From: JALEFZ01 sp039817415
Lineage (GTDB): Bacteria > Bacteroidota > Bacteroidia > J057
Assembly: GCA_039817415.1 (NCBI GenBank)
Contig: JBCBVV010000021.1
Coordinates: forward strand, 1-64,000
Length of the DNA: 64,000 nt
Reading direction: 5' to 3'
In this document: piece by piece, positions 34,432-43,791 of the stretch
Numbering within the stretch: position 1 is the stretch's first letter
How the letters are laid out: every line of letters begins with the position of its first letter
Program-made: the position numbers and the translations under genes
The notes under the pieces: generated by a model
Told to the model about the DNA's origin: nothing
Database searches by the model: none
What the model saw: the letters and a program-made list of their open reading frames with translations, nothing else

Positions 34432-34983
34432 ATGAAGCAAACCTACATACGCCTAGCAACCGTCGAAGACGCAGCAGTCATTTCTCTCCTGGCCAGAATC
34501 ACCTTTGATCAAACATTTGGTCATCTATTTACAGACCGTCAGGACTTGATGGACTATTTTGACAGGACGTTTTCAGTACCCAAGATTGAATCTAGCTTAG
34601 GCAGGGACAGCAATCTTTTCTGGCTGGCCTTTCACGATCAACTACCCGTTGGATATGCCAAGCTGAAACTAGATTCCCCTACTCCATTTTTGCCGAGAGA
34701 CCAAGTTTGTCAACTACAGAAGATCTATGTATTAAAGGATTTCCTCTCCCTGAAGATTGGTTTTCAACTTCAGGAAATCCTTCTCCAAACAGCCATCGAC
34801 AAAGGTTATACCTATACATGGCTATCCGTTTTACACTCAAATGAACGGGCCATTCGTTTTTATGAGAAAACAGGTTTTTCAAAGCTTGGGACACATGGGT
34901 ATAGCATTGGGCAGGAGGACTTTACCTTTTTTGCTATGGGGAGAGAGATAAATCCTTCGCGAGCTTCCGATGGACCGAATTAA
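34432..34983 (+). CDS. GNAT N-acetyltransferase
   Basis: A 183-residue GNAT protein. Order: an N-terminal beta-strand IRLATVEDAAVISLLARITF, the strand LFWLAFHDQLPVGYAKLKL, then QLQKIYVLKDFLSLKIGFQLQEILLQTAIDKG, which occupies the acetyl-CoA binding position (loop Q/R-x-x-G-x-G/A degenerated to LSLKIGFQL), and WLSVLHSNERAIRFYEKTGFSKLG, the classic C-terminal motif. It transfers an acetyl group from acetyl-CoA to an unknown amine. Cytosolic. The pyrophosphate loop is less Gly-rich than usual. Confidence 0.9.
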   Translation: MKQTYIRLATVEDAAVISLLARITFDQTFGHLFTDRQDLMDYFDRTFSVPKIESSLGRDSNLFWLAFHDQLPVGYAKLKLDSPTPFLPRDQVCQLQKIYVLKDFLSLKIGFQLQEILLQTAIDKGYTYTWLSVLHSNERAIRFYEKTGFSKLGTHGYSIGQEDFTFFAMGREINPSRASDGPN

Positions 34984-35153
34984 TTGAGGAAAGGTGATCA
35001 CATCTTTACATTTTTCTGAATAGGGAACTATCCGTATGTTTAGAATAGGAGGGATTCAATTATCAACAATTTATCCCAACTCATTCTTTATCAATCCCAA
35101 AAGGCCTAAATTACGTATTCCCTTTAAGTCAGGCTCATAATTTCATTCTTCTC

Positions 35154-35813
35154 ATGTTTATAGAAATAAATTCCGCACATGCACAATCAGGCTGGATAGA
35201 AGTAGTCTGCGGAAGTATGTTTTCGGGTAAAACGGAAGAGTTAATCCGCCGAATGAGAAGAGCCCAAATTGCAAATCAGTCCGTAGAGATTTTTAAGCCC
35301 TCCGTCGATACGCGATACAGTGAAGATCGTGTCGTTTCCCACAATCAAAACTCTATCCCTTCTACGCCTGTTTCCTCCTCACAGCAAATTCCTTTATTGG
35401 CCTCAGGTGTTGATGTGGTTGGGATAGACGAAGCGCAGTTTTTCGACATGGGCATAGTGGATGTGGTAGACGAATTGGCGAATAGCGGAATCAGAGTTAT
35501 CATCGCAGGATTGGACATGGACTTTTCAGGCAAACCCTTCGGCCCCATGCCAGCCTTACTTGCCAAAGCCGAGTTTGTGACAAAGGTTCATGCCATTTGT
35601 CAGGTCTGTGGTAGCCTTGCCAATTATTCCTATCGCTTAAATCCTGACAATTCACAGGTTCTTTTGGGTGAAAAAGATGCCTACGAGCCCAGATGCCGAA
35701 AATGTTTCCTAGAAGGAGAAAACGCACAATCTCACCATAATCACAACGGAAAAAAACACCATCGCGGGACACCTCCCCTTTCCTCCGGAGGAAGTTTTAG
35801 CCAAGACTTGTAG
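35154..35813 (+). CDS. tdk: Thymidine kinase
   Basis: A 219-residue type II thymidine kinase (ATP + thymidine to dTMP, cytosolic salvage). The P-loop is GSMFSGKTEELIRR (residues 21-34), the catalytic region is GIDEAQFFD, and YRLNPDNSQVLLG binds thymidine. Structural zinc sites: CQVCG and CRKC. The enzyme ends near residue 190; a His/Asn-rich tail (SHHNHNGKKHH) and a Gly/Ser-rich segment follow. The tail is typical of some Bacteroidota TdK proteins and may bind metal. A TTG-N20-TACATTTT pattern at 34984-35014 is a weak promoter candidate. Confidence 0.96.
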   Translation: MFIEINSAHAQSGWIEVVCGSMFSGKTEELIRRMRRAQIANQSVEIFKPSVDTRYSEDRVVSHNQNSIPSTPVSSSQQIPLLASGVDVVGIDEAQFFDMGIVDVVDELANSGIRVIIAGLDMDFSGKPFGPMPALLAKAEFVTKVHAICQVCGSLANYSYRLNPDNSQVLLGEKDAYEPRCRKCFLEGENAQSHHNHNGKKHHRGTPPLSSGGSFSQDL

Positions 35814-35897
35814 ATATATGCAGCATTCTATATAAGCTCACCGTTTTACCCTAAAAGAGGTAGAAGTTTTCCTATATTTACAGCAGAAACTAACTGT

Positions 35898-37298
35898 ATG
35901 AATCATCGTTTTTGGAGCAGAATGCGCGCTATGCTGCTAAGCCTCCTCCTTTTTCCTTCCCTTTTTGCCCAAACACCAGAGCAGGAAGCCATTTATGCTG
36001 ATCTCGTCAGTGTAGGGACAGGCTTCGATATTCCTTGGGACCTCGAGTATTGGGGAAATGACACCTTGCTATTTACCCAACGGGCAGGGCAAATCATGCG
36101 CTTAGATATCAATTCGGGGATGGCAGATACCCTTTTCAATATTCCCGATGTTGCCAGCCTCCAACACTCCGGCTTGATGGGAATGGAATTACACCCTCAA
36201 TGGCCGGCCATCAAAGAGGTATTCATTGTTTACGCCTATTACAATGCAACCTTCTCAGTTTTACTGAGGGTAGAAAAATTAAGTTATGATGCTGCAAATG
36301 ATAGGTTAGTCTCTGCTAGCATTGTCAAAGAAGAAATTCCAGGTGCAGCCACCACGACAGGGGCTAGGATGATGGCAGTAGACAGCATGCTTTACTTGAC
36401 TACGGGAGACATCAATCTGGGAACGGTTTCACAAGATACAGCCTCATTGAATGGAAAAATTCTAAGGTATAAACTGGATGGAAGCATTCCTGCTGACAAT
36501 CCTTTTCAAGGGAGCCCAGTTTATAGCATGGGCCATAGAAATCCACAAGGAATAGCCATGGCAGCAGACGGTTCCATTTTTTCCTGCGAACATGGAGCTT
36601 CTGCCAATGATGAACTCAATAAGATTGAAGCAGGAAGGAATTATGGGTGGCCGCAGGTCTCTGGATTTTGTGAAGGATCAATAGCCTGTCAAACCTTAAA
36701 TGCAAAAGAGCCACTGGCCGTTTGGTCTCCTCCTATTGCCCCAGGCGCTCTTGCTTATGCCGATACCGTACAGGTCCTGACCAATAGCCTGTTAATGACA
36801 GGCCTCCGCGGCAAAGCCTTGTACGCAATCAAACTGAATGCTGCCCGAGATACCATAGAAAGCGTTGATACCCTCATCATCAGAAATGGTTTGGTTCCAG
36901 GAAGGTTAAGGGATGTACTGGTTACACCCGGTCCCGATAGCCGCATATTTGTTACCACTTCAAATAATGAAGGCCAAAATCAGCCTAATCCTGGAGATGA
37001 CCAGATTTATGAGGTATTTACCGGGAGATTAACCTCCAAGACCGAGCTAAGCCTATCACAAGCACCTAAAGTATTTTTGGATGAAGACATATTGCAGATT
37101 CGGTCTGAACATGCGTTTAAGTCCTCCACAAGCCTGAAAATATTTGATTTTCAAGGTAAATTGGTCAAGAATCAAGTATTAAAGCCAATACAAACCCACC
37201 ATTTGATTCCTCTCACAACCCTCCCTGACGGCATTTATCTCGTTAGGATCAATAGCCGCGATCAACAATTTTCCTACAAAATCTACCTGACACATTGA
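35898..37298 (+). CDS. PQQ sugar dehydrogenase homologue lacking the catalytic His, T9SS
   Basis: A 466-residue secreted beta-propeller of the soluble aldose/glucose dehydrogenase (GSDH) family, with signal peptide (MLLSLLLFPSLFAQ) and a T9SS sorting domain at the C-terminus (LKIFDFQGKLVKN to YKIYLTH). SGLMGMELHPQWP, SMGHRNPQGIAMAADG, EHGASANDELN and AGRNYGWP are family motifs. Where the family has His-x-Gly-Ser/Gly-Arg, this protein has Thr153-Thr-Gly155-Ala-Arg157, so the catalytic base is absent. The downstream paralogue keeps it. It may be a non-enzymatic binding protein. The stop overlaps the next start as TGATG. Confidence 0.92.
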   Translation: MNHRFWSRMRAMLLSLLLFPSLFAQTPEQEAIYADLVSVGTGFDIPWDLEYWGNDTLLFTQRAGQIMRLDINSGMADTLFNIPDVASLQHSGLMGMELHPQWPAIKEVFIVYAYYNATFSVLLRVEKLSYDAANDRLVSASIVKEEIPGAATTTGARMMAVDSMLYLTTGDINLGTVSQDTASLNGKILRYKLDGSIPADNPFQGSPVYSMGHRNPQGIAMAADGSIFSCEHGASANDELNKIEAGRNYGWPQVSGFCEGSIACQTLNAKEPLAVWSPPIAPGALAYADTVQVLTNSLLMTGLRGKALYAIKLNAARDTIESVDTLIIRNGLVPGRLRDVLVTPGPDSRIFVTTSNNEGQNQPNPGDDQIYEVFTGRLTSKTELSLSQAPKVFLDEDILQIRSEHAFKSSTSLKIFDFQGKLVKNQVLKPIQTHHLIPLTTLPDGIYLVRINSRDQQFSYKIYLTH

Positions 37299-38734
37299 TG
37301 AAACATCTAACGCTCTATTTAATTTTCACCCTCTTCACTTTGATAAGTATGGCCCAATTGCCTTTGCCAATTGACACCATCACGGTAGGAGGAACCCAAA
37401 TTGAGGTAAGAATCGTTGCCCAAAACAGAGTTATTCCCTGGGATTTGGCTTGGGCGTCTGATGGCTGGCTGTGGTTTTCTGAAAGGAATGGGAATGTCAT
37501 CCGGACCCGACCAGAAAATGGTTACATCGAACAGGTTTTCCATATTGAGGAGTCTTTCGAATCCCCAGAAAACTCAGGCTTACATGCCTTGGCCCTTCAC
37601 CCAAATTTTCCCGAAACTCCGTACATATATGTGCATTTTACCTACACTTGGGATGCGTCCAGAGTGGTGCGGTATACCTTCGATGAGGCGAATCTTACCC
37701 TAACAGATCGCTTTGTCATACAGGATTCCATCTGGGGCTCCAGCTCTCACAATGGCTCACGAATTGTTTTCTCACCAGAGGGGGACAAGATGTTTGTAGC
37801 CATGGGAGATGGTTATCAAGCAGAACGTGCACAGGACTATAATGACTTAAATGGTGCCATTCTAAGATATAACCTCGATGGGAGTATTCCTGAGGACAAT
37901 CCTTTCCCAGGTTCAGCCGTCTGGTCATACGGACACAGAAATCCGCAGGGATTGGTATTTGGGACCAATGGGCTGTTGTATAGCACAGAGCACGGCACGT
38001 CCAACCATGACGAAATCAATGTCATTGAAAAAGGAAGAAACTATGGCTGGCCCATTGTAGAGGGGATTTGCAACACACCACCAGAGGAATTTCTATGTGA
38101 ACAAGAAAACATCCGTGCGCCGATCTATGATTATGAATGGACATGGGCAGTATGTGGAATGGCCTATTACGACCATCCTGCCATACCCGAATGGAGAAAT
38201 AAACTACTTGTTACCAGCTTGAAAGGCGGAGACGGAGCTTCTGGCCAACGTCTTCAACTCTTTCATCTTAAATCTACTGGTATCGTAGTGGACAGCGTTT
38301 GGGACTATTTCGCTAATACCTTTGGAAGGCTGAGAGATGTGATGACTACCCCTGACGGACGCATCTTTTTCTGTACCTCCAATCAGGAAATCAATGGGGA
38401 TAACGTCAGGAAGCCCAATGATGATGTTATCGTAGAGCTAAGGAATGTAGAGCTTGATTACAGCACCCCTCCAGTTGGACAGAATCCTATTGACTTCATG
38501 CAGTTGGGACCTATCCCCGCTCTTGATGTTCTTTACCTCAGACTTCCTTTCTACAAAGGGCTGGCTCAGTTGGAACTGACCGACCTCAGAGGAACGAAAG
38601 TCTGGGCAAGTGAGGTTGAATTTTTCGGCGCAAGGGTACCTATCGAAAAAGGCGAGTTTGGGCCAGGCTTGTATTGGCTAAGAATTGAGCTGGAAGATGG
38701 TTCCTCAGCTATCAGAAAGGTGATTTTCAATTAA
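37298..38734 (+). CDS. PQQ-dependent sugar dehydrogenase, T9SS-exported
   Basis: A 478-residue paralogue of the preceding protein, starting at the ATG that overlaps its TGA. The signal peptide is HLTLYLIFTLFTLISMAQ. The catalytic His151 is in SSHNGSRIVF, followed by MFVAMGDG, DLNGAILRYNLDGSIPEDNPF, YGHRNPQGLVFG, TEHGTSNHDEIN and GRNYGWPIVEG, all GSDH-family motifs. It oxidises the C1 of aldoses with PQQ on the outside of the cell, electrons going to an unknown acceptor. A degenerate T9SS sorting domain ends the protein (LELTDLRGTKVWASE to AIRKVIFN). The terminator at 38757 closes the pair. Confidence 0.92.
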   Translation: MKHLTLYLIFTLFTLISMAQLPLPIDTITVGGTQIEVRIVAQNRVIPWDLAWASDGWLWFSERNGNVIRTRPENGYIEQVFHIEESFESPENSGLHALALHPNFPETPYIYVHFTYTWDASRVVRYTFDEANLTLTDRFVIQDSIWGSSSHNGSRIVFSPEGDKMFVAMGDGYQAERAQDYNDLNGAILRYNLDGSIPEDNPFPGSAVWSYGHRNPQGLVFGTNGLLYSTEHGTSNHDEINVIEKGRNYGWPIVEGICNTPPEEFLCEQENIRAPIYDYEWTWAVCGMAYYDHPAIPEWRNKLLVTSLKGGDGASGQRLQLFHLKSTGIVVDSVWDYFANTFGRLRDVMTTPDGRIFFCTSNQEINGDNVRKPNDDVIVELRNVELDYSTPPVGQNPIDFMQLGPIPALDVLYLRLPFYKGLAQLELTDLRGTKVWASEVEFFGARVPIEKGEFGPGLYWLRIELEDGSSAIRKVIFN

Positions 38735-38756
38735 ACATTGAAAGGTATATATTAGG

Positions 38757-38795
38757 AAAGCAAGCTATTCTGATGAAGGATAGCTTGCTTTTTTT
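38757..38795 (+). terminator. Terminator of the PQQ dehydrogenase pair
   Basis: A 12-bp stem (38757-38768 with 38780-38791), extended by a T:G pair, an apical loop of nine or so bases and seven T residues. It covers an alternative upstream start (38773) for the DUF1801 gene, which rules that start out. Confidence 0.92.
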
Positions 38796-38817
38796 ATCTA
38801 CTGGAAATTGTGTGTTT

Positions 38818-39237
38818 ATGTCAAAGCTTAAAACGGCTCCTAATGACCAAAGCGTAGAAGCATTCCTGAATACAGTCCAACAGGATCAAAAACGAAGGGA
38901 CGCTTTTGAACTCCTGGCCCTTATGGAAGAACTAACCGGAGAAAAGCCAAGGATGTGGGGGAATAGTATTGTAGGGTTCGGCTCGTATCACTACAAATAT
39001 GATTCAGGTAGAGAAGGAGAATGGTTCTTAACGGGCTTTTCACCTAGAAAAACGAGCTTTACCCTCTATGTAATGTCTGGGCTTGAAAGTGTAGAAGAAA
39101 AGTTGGAAAAATTAGGAAAACATAAACAGGGTAAGTCCTGCTTATATGTAAATAAGCTCGCAGACATCGACCTGACGGTATTAGAAGATATGATCAAGGA
39201 TTCCATTGCTCACCTTAAGCATAGATATGGCGCCTAA
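38818..39237 (+). CDS. DUF1801 domain protein
   Basis: A 139-residue DUF1801 (YdhG-like) protein from the ATG at 38818; the in-frame start at 38773 falls inside the terminator. Motifs: QKRRDAFELLALMEELTGEKPRMWGNSIVGFGSYHYKY, WFLTGFSPRKTSFTLYVM and KHKQGKSCLYVNKLADIDLTVLEDMI. It is a small soluble alpha/beta protein; the family function is unknown. It sits alone on the plus strand, directly behind the terminator of the dehydrogenase pair. Confidence 0.93.
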   Translation: MSKLKTAPNDQSVEAFLNTVQQDQKRRDAFELLALMEELTGEKPRMWGNSIVGFGSYHYKYDSGREGEWFLTGFSPRKTSFTLYVMSGLESVEEKLEKLGKHKQGKSCLYVNKLADIDLTVLEDMIKDSIAHLKHRYGA

Positions 39238-39431
39238 TTGACTCTTTTTATCAAAAGGTTCTTCTTATTTTCCTAACAATTGGAGGTATTTTTATGTAGT
39301 TTATCAAAACCACTTACCCGATTAACGGAAAGCCACCCAATCATACGTATCACTGTGAAATTACAGTCCTTATTCACTCTGTTGAATAGGTAATTGATCA
39401 TTTTGTAAACCAGACCTAAACGCAAATACAT

Positions 39432-42400
39432 ATGAAGCTTCGGCTCTTCATACTAAGCCTAACAGTTTTTCTGTTCTCCCAAAGCAAGGCTCAGTCTCCT
39501 TCTACCTTCAGCATTGACAAAAGTTGGATCAAGGTAGAAGCAGAGCACCTGCAGGTATATGCTCCTGATAATCATAAGGTAGCCGCTAATAAAATTGCCC
39601 GAATGGCAGAGTTGGCGAGGTATGACCTGGGCTTACTATTTGATTATCGCCCAACGGGCAAATACAAGATTCTGTACTTCCCTTCAGCGGAAGCCCTACA
39701 ATACAGCCAGCTAAACTGGAAAGAAAGTATCCGTGTCCCTGGTAAAATTGACTATCCAAGAGGATATGGGGTTGTCGTCCAATCCGAAAATAGCTTGGAC
39801 TTATACCAGGAAGTCAGAAAGGCTATGGCAGGATTGATACTGGAAGAATTTTCAAATGGGAATCGATTCAGTACAGTCGTTCAAAAAGAACTCCTTCTCT
39901 ATGAATCAGATTGGTTCCTCAAAGGATTGGAGGCCTATGCCTCTACAGGATGGACCTATGAAGATGAACGTATGCTATCTTCAGTTATAGGAGAAGATTT
40001 TGTTTCTATGGCGATCGAAGGAGATGGCCCCATCCACGAGGTTCTAAGAAAATCTATCTGGCACTTTATCGTGCATGAATACGGCAAGCAAAAAATATCT
40101 GAGATTGTTTACCTCGTCAATATTTCTCACTCCATTGAGTCTGGTGTTATTTCCGTTCTGGGAATTACGCTCAATACCCTGACTTTAAGATGGGAAAGAT
40201 ACCTTAAAAGCCGCATGCAGAGCCTGACCAATGGAAGGTTTAAATTGGGCGATTATGGTTCATCCGTTGAGATTCCTTTACCAAAAGGATATACCGTTGC
40301 TGGCATGGACCTCGATGCCTCCTCCAGTAAGGTTGCTGTTGTCCTGAATCATTTGGGGCAAATGGAGGTCAAATGGTATGATCTCCAGGAAAGAGTATGG
40401 GAAAGCACCCCCATTCATTACGGATATAAAGAAAACGAAGCCGAGAAGCTAAGTTACCAGGTCCCTATAGCTTGGCATCCTTCCGGTAATAAACTGCTGG
40501 CCCCCGTGTGGACCAAAGGAGTGTATCAATTGGCCCAGTACGATTTCGAATCAAAAGAACTTACCTACAGAGATTTACCAGGAAAGATCAGCCGAATCTT
40601 TAGCATGGAATACTCTCACGACGGAAATCGTTTGGTTTTATCCGCCCTCAACAACGGCAAGACAGATATTTTCATAGGCCCCTCCAAGGAAGGAAAATTG
40701 AAAGCCATGACAACCGATGGCTATGATAATATTGATCCAAAATGGAGCAAGGACGATCAGACCATTTTCTTTGCGAGTAACAGACCTGGAAATGGAGACA
40801 TGAGTTATCCTTCCCAGCTTAATTCCTATGCCAATAACTTTGACATTTATCAGCTTATATTGACCCGGGATACCTCGCTGGTGGCTCCTATTACCCAAAC
40901 TCCTCATATCAATGAAAGGCTTCCTCAGCCCGATAGGACCAACGATATTTGGTACATTTCTGATAGATCAGGTATCCAAAACCTGGAGAAAACCAATCCT
41001 TACACCAATAAAACCTCTCCGCTTACCAACTTTGGGCAAGGGATAGAGCATCAGGTGCTAAGGAAGAATTCATTGCTGGTTTCTATCCTGATGGAAGGGG
41101 AACAATCCCTTTTCCTTCTAGGTAAAGGCCAATTGGGCGAAGATCAATATCCCGAACCTACCATCCTTCGACTGGAAGAAGATTCTCGCAGAAGGATCTT
41201 GGAACAAAAACAAAGGCTTCTACTCGAACAGGAGGAAGCCATGAAAAACCAAGAGGCGCAAGAAGAGGAGGAGGTCGTCCAGACTGAACCAGAAACGCCC
41301 ATTGAAGAAGCCCAACCAAAAGAAAAGAAAAAGGCTGTTCGCTACTACATCTTTGACGATGAGGAAGAGCCGTATGAAGTGAGAAAGGCTGATCGCAACG
41401 ACCTAAAGGAAGAGCGAAAAACGAAGAAGAGCCGCACGCCGACTACCGTCTTTGGCAATACGCCACAACCTAAACTCGAGGACCTTAAGATTTCTAGAGC
41501 GCGCGGCATGGATACACCATGGAAGGTAGATCATTTGGGAATCAACACCTTCTATGATCCCATTTCTACATTCGGGCTTAAATTTGATATGGGCTTCTCG
41601 GACCTGAGTGGAAACCATGAACTCAATGCCACCTGGACGCCTTTCATTCGTTTAAGGGTTTCCCCAAGAGATCATATTGTGAAGGCGGATTATGCCTACA
41701 AAAAGAATAGAATCAATTTTGTAGCGGATGCTGGTCTGACAACCCGTTATGTTTGGATTCAGGATGTTTCCACCTCATTAGACTCCTTGATTTTCCGTTA
41801 TAATAAGGTATTTGGGCATGTAGGAGGAAGACTTCCCCTTGGATCAAAATCCTTTGTAGAAGCCAGAACAGGACTATTTTACTTAGACCGACTTGACCAG
41901 CGGTTGACGCGATTGCTTTTGTTGAATGATAGAGCTACGCTTCTCCATGGAAACATCAACGCTGCTTACAACAACGTAAAGGAAAAAGATGGATTCCAAT
42001 TAAGTGGATTGAAGGCTGAAGCTTCTGCTGATTATTATTTCGCATTGAATCAGGGGCAACAGGACTTTTATAGGATAAAAGCGGACCTAAATTACTACCG
42101 ACCCTTGGTAGAAAATGTAGTGCTAGCCCTAAGGCTTTCCGGAGCCTTTACCACCCCAAGGTCTATTTCGCAGTTTTATCTGGGAGGGGTCCCAGGCCAA
42201 CTTCATACACCAATTGTTTTTCAACGTAGGGAGGAAAATCGTATCAACGGGAATACAGTTGATACTGCGCTATATGCCATGCATTTCGCGGAATTCATTA
42301 CCCCTATGCGTGGCTTCAATTATAACACCAGAGCAGGTTCTCGTTATGTAGTCGCCAATGCTGAACTTAGAATTCCCATTTCAAGGCTGCTGAGGTATTC

Positions 42401-42695
42401 GCTCCAGCCTTCCTCACTCTACAATGTTGAAATTATCCCCTTCATTGATGCAGGAACAGTCTGGACGGAAGGAAATCCATTTTCTCAAAGGAAACCTACC
42501 GATACGCAGTTTATCACAAATGGGAATGTAACCATCAAGCTACAGACCTTGAAGAGTCCCTTCCTGATAGGGATGGGAACGGGTCTAAGAATCAATCTAC
42601 TAAGTTGGTCAGCTAGGTTTGATCTGGCTTGGGGACTTGATGACTTCACCTTACAAAGTCCACAGTTGACGACTTCGGTTAGCAAGAACTTCTAG
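39432..42695 (+). CDS. Gluzincin-like/TolB-propeller outer membrane protein
   Basis: A 1087-residue outer-membrane protein. Signal peptide to about residue 21. Residues 25-270 resemble a peptidase-MA-like (gluzincin) domain with WFLKGLEAYASTGW, but the HExxH position reads LILEEFS, so it is probably inactive. About 290-560 is a TolB/PD40 propeller (RIFSMEYSHDGNRLVLSA, DPKWSKDDQTIFFASNRPGNGD). About 585-680 is a charged coiled-coil/Glu-Lys-rich segment. The last 350 residues form a beta-barrel of bacterial surface antigen type, ending in Phe, with GGVPGQLHTPIVFQ and VVANAELRIPISRLL. Role in assembly or uptake is inferred. The stem-loop at 42716 follows. Confidence 0.88.
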   Translation: MKLRLFILSLTVFLFSQSKAQSPSTFSIDKSWIKVEAEHLQVYAPDNHKVAANKIARMAELARYDLGLLFDYRPTGKYKILYFPSAEALQYSQLNWKESIRVPGKIDYPRGYGVVVQSENSLDLYQEVRKAMAGLILEEFSNGNRFSTVVQKELLLYESDWFLKGLEAYASTGWTYEDERMLSSVIGEDFVSMAIEGDGPIHEVLRKSIWHFIVHEYGKQKISEIVYLVNISHSIESGVISVLGITLNTLTLRWERYLKSRMQSLTNGRFKLGDYGSSVEIPLPKGYTVAGMDLDASSSKVAVVLNHLGQMEVKWYDLQERVWESTPIHYGYKENEAEKLSYQVPIAWHPSGNKLLAPVWTKGVYQLAQYDFESKELTYRDLPGKISRIFSMEYSHDGNRLVLSALNNGKTDIFIGPSKEGKLKAMTTDGYDNIDPKWSKDDQTIFFASNRPGNGDMSYPSQLNSYANNFDIYQLILTRDTSLVAPITQTPHINERLPQPDRTNDIWYISDRSGIQNLEKTNPYTNKTSPLTNFGQGIEHQVLRKNSLLVSILMEGEQSLFLLGKGQLGEDQYPEPTILRLEEDSRRRILEQKQRLLLEQEEAMKNQEAQEEEEVVQTEPETPIEEAQPKEKKKAVRYYIFDDEEEPYEVRKADRNDLKEERKTKKSRTPTTVFGNTPQPKLEDLKISRARGMDTPWKVDHLGINTFYDPISTFGLKFDMGFSDLSGNHELNATWTPFIRLRVSPRDHIVKADYAYKKNRINFVADAGLTTRYVWIQDVSTSLDSLIFRYNKVFGHVGGRLPLGSKSFVEARTGLFYLDRLDQRLTRLLLLNDRATLLHGNINAAYNNVKEKDGFQLSGLKAEASADYYFALNQGQQDFYRIKADLNYYRPLVENVVLALRLSGAFTTPRSISQFYLGGVPGQLHTPIVFQRREENRINGNTVDTALYAMHFAEFITPMRGFNYNTRAGSRYVVANAELRIPISRLLRYSLQPSSLYNVEIIPFIDAGTVWTEGNPFSQRKPTDTQFITNGNVTIKLQTLKSPFLIGMGTGLRINLLSWSARFDLAWGLDDFTLQSPQLTTSVSKNF

Positions 42696-42715
42696 CAGCG
42701 CTTTTGCTTGAGTTG

Positions 42716-42797
42716 AAAAGAAGGTATGACGTTTGAGATGATTCATGAAGCAGGAGAACTCTTGCTAATTGACGGTCTCGTACATCATACCTTTTTT
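42716..42797 (+). terminator. Long branched stem-loop, likely terminator
   Basis: Arms 42721-42739 and 42775-42793 pair over 19 positions with two mismatches, then T-run 42792-42797. An apical hairpin (42749-42756 with 42759-42766) sits in the loop. It lies 20 bp after the outer-membrane gene and 30 bp before DUF4340, so it may also act on the DUF4340 leader. Confidence 0.75.
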
Positions 42798-42828
42798 CAT
42801 GTACCTGCATATTTACCATATTTGCTAC

Positions 42829-43791
42829 ATGAATACGAGGACCTTGATTTTGATGGCGACCTTATTGATTCTGGGTGCAGCCTACTTTTTGTTTTTTTAT
42901 GGGAAGGGAAATACTTCCTTCGGCTTCGATGACACAAATTTCTCGATAGAGGACACTGCCTCTGTTGATCAAATATACCTTACCAGAGTGATCAAGGGTG
43001 AGGAAAAGCTTCAATTGCGCCTCAAACAACAAGGTGATAATTGGGAGATAAATGAGAAATATGCCGCCTTTCAACCTAGAGTTATCCAACTTCTCTCTAC
43101 GGTTCATCGGATGCGAGTAAGAGAAGGCTTAAGCGAAGCCGCACAGGCAAGTGGCCTAAAATTCATGGATGCCCTTCATACTCGACTTGATTTATATGCT
43201 AAGGGGAAGTTGATAAAGAGTATTCTAGTGGGTACCCAAACCAAGGATGCAAAGGGAACTGTCATGATGCTCAATGGAGCCAATACACCCTATGTCCTAG
43301 AAATTCCGGGGATTCAGTCTTATCTCAATGTGTACTTCCCTATGGAACTGGATATTTGGCGTGAGAACCTTCTTTTTAATGGAAAGCGCGACCTTATCAA
43401 GGCCATTCACATTGCATATGATTCCTTACCTGAAGTGCGAAACCTCGACCTCCTCAATCTCGATCAATCGCCCATTCCACAGGATGGTGGATTCCACAAA
43501 AGCAGTTCTCTTGAGGCCTATCTTACCTTGTTCAAGGGGAAGGTATTCGCAGAAACTTTTGCGACCATTCCCTATCCCAACAAACTAGGGGAATTAAAAA
43601 GTAGAACCGCAGACATCACGTTTGGGATCGACTATGTGGACGGAAGCAGTCGGACAGTACATCTTTACAACCGCCCTGAAAATCTCAACAACTACTTCGC
43701 CTGGATAGAGGGTCAGGAGGAGTTGCTTACGGTTCAGCGGTTCGTAATGGATAAGTTTCTACAGGAAAAGGCTGATTTTCTTAATGATTAA
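42829..43791 (+). CDS. DUF4340 domain membrane-anchored protein
   Basis: A 320-residue protein from the ATG at 42829; an upstream TTG (42769) would put an extra hydrophobic segment before it and overlaps the stem-loop. One N-terminal membrane anchor (LILMATLLILGAAYFLFFY), then a DUF4340 domain: DTASVDQIYLTRVIKGEEKLQLRLK and WEINEKYAAFQPRVIQLL. DUF4340 proteins are often encoded near ABC transport or gliding-type modules, but no such genes lie here. It is an envelope protein of unknown function. Its 3' end overlaps the convergent DUF4159 gene by 11 bp. Confidence 0.85.
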   Translation: MNTRTLILMATLLILGAAYFLFFYGKGNTSFGFDDTNFSIEDTASVDQIYLTRVIKGEEKLQLRLKQQGDNWEINEKYAAFQPRVIQLLSTVHRMRVREGLSEAAQASGLKFMDALHTRLDLYAKGKLIKSILVGTQTKDAKGTVMMLNGANTPYVLEIPGIQSYLNVYFPMELDIWRENLLFNGKRDLIKAIHIAYDSLPEVRNLDLLNLDQSPIPQDGGFHKSSSLEAYLTLFKGKVFAETFATIPYPNKLGELKSRTADITFGIDYVDGSSRTVHLYNRPENLNNYFAWIEGQEELLTVQRFVMDKFLQEKADFLND

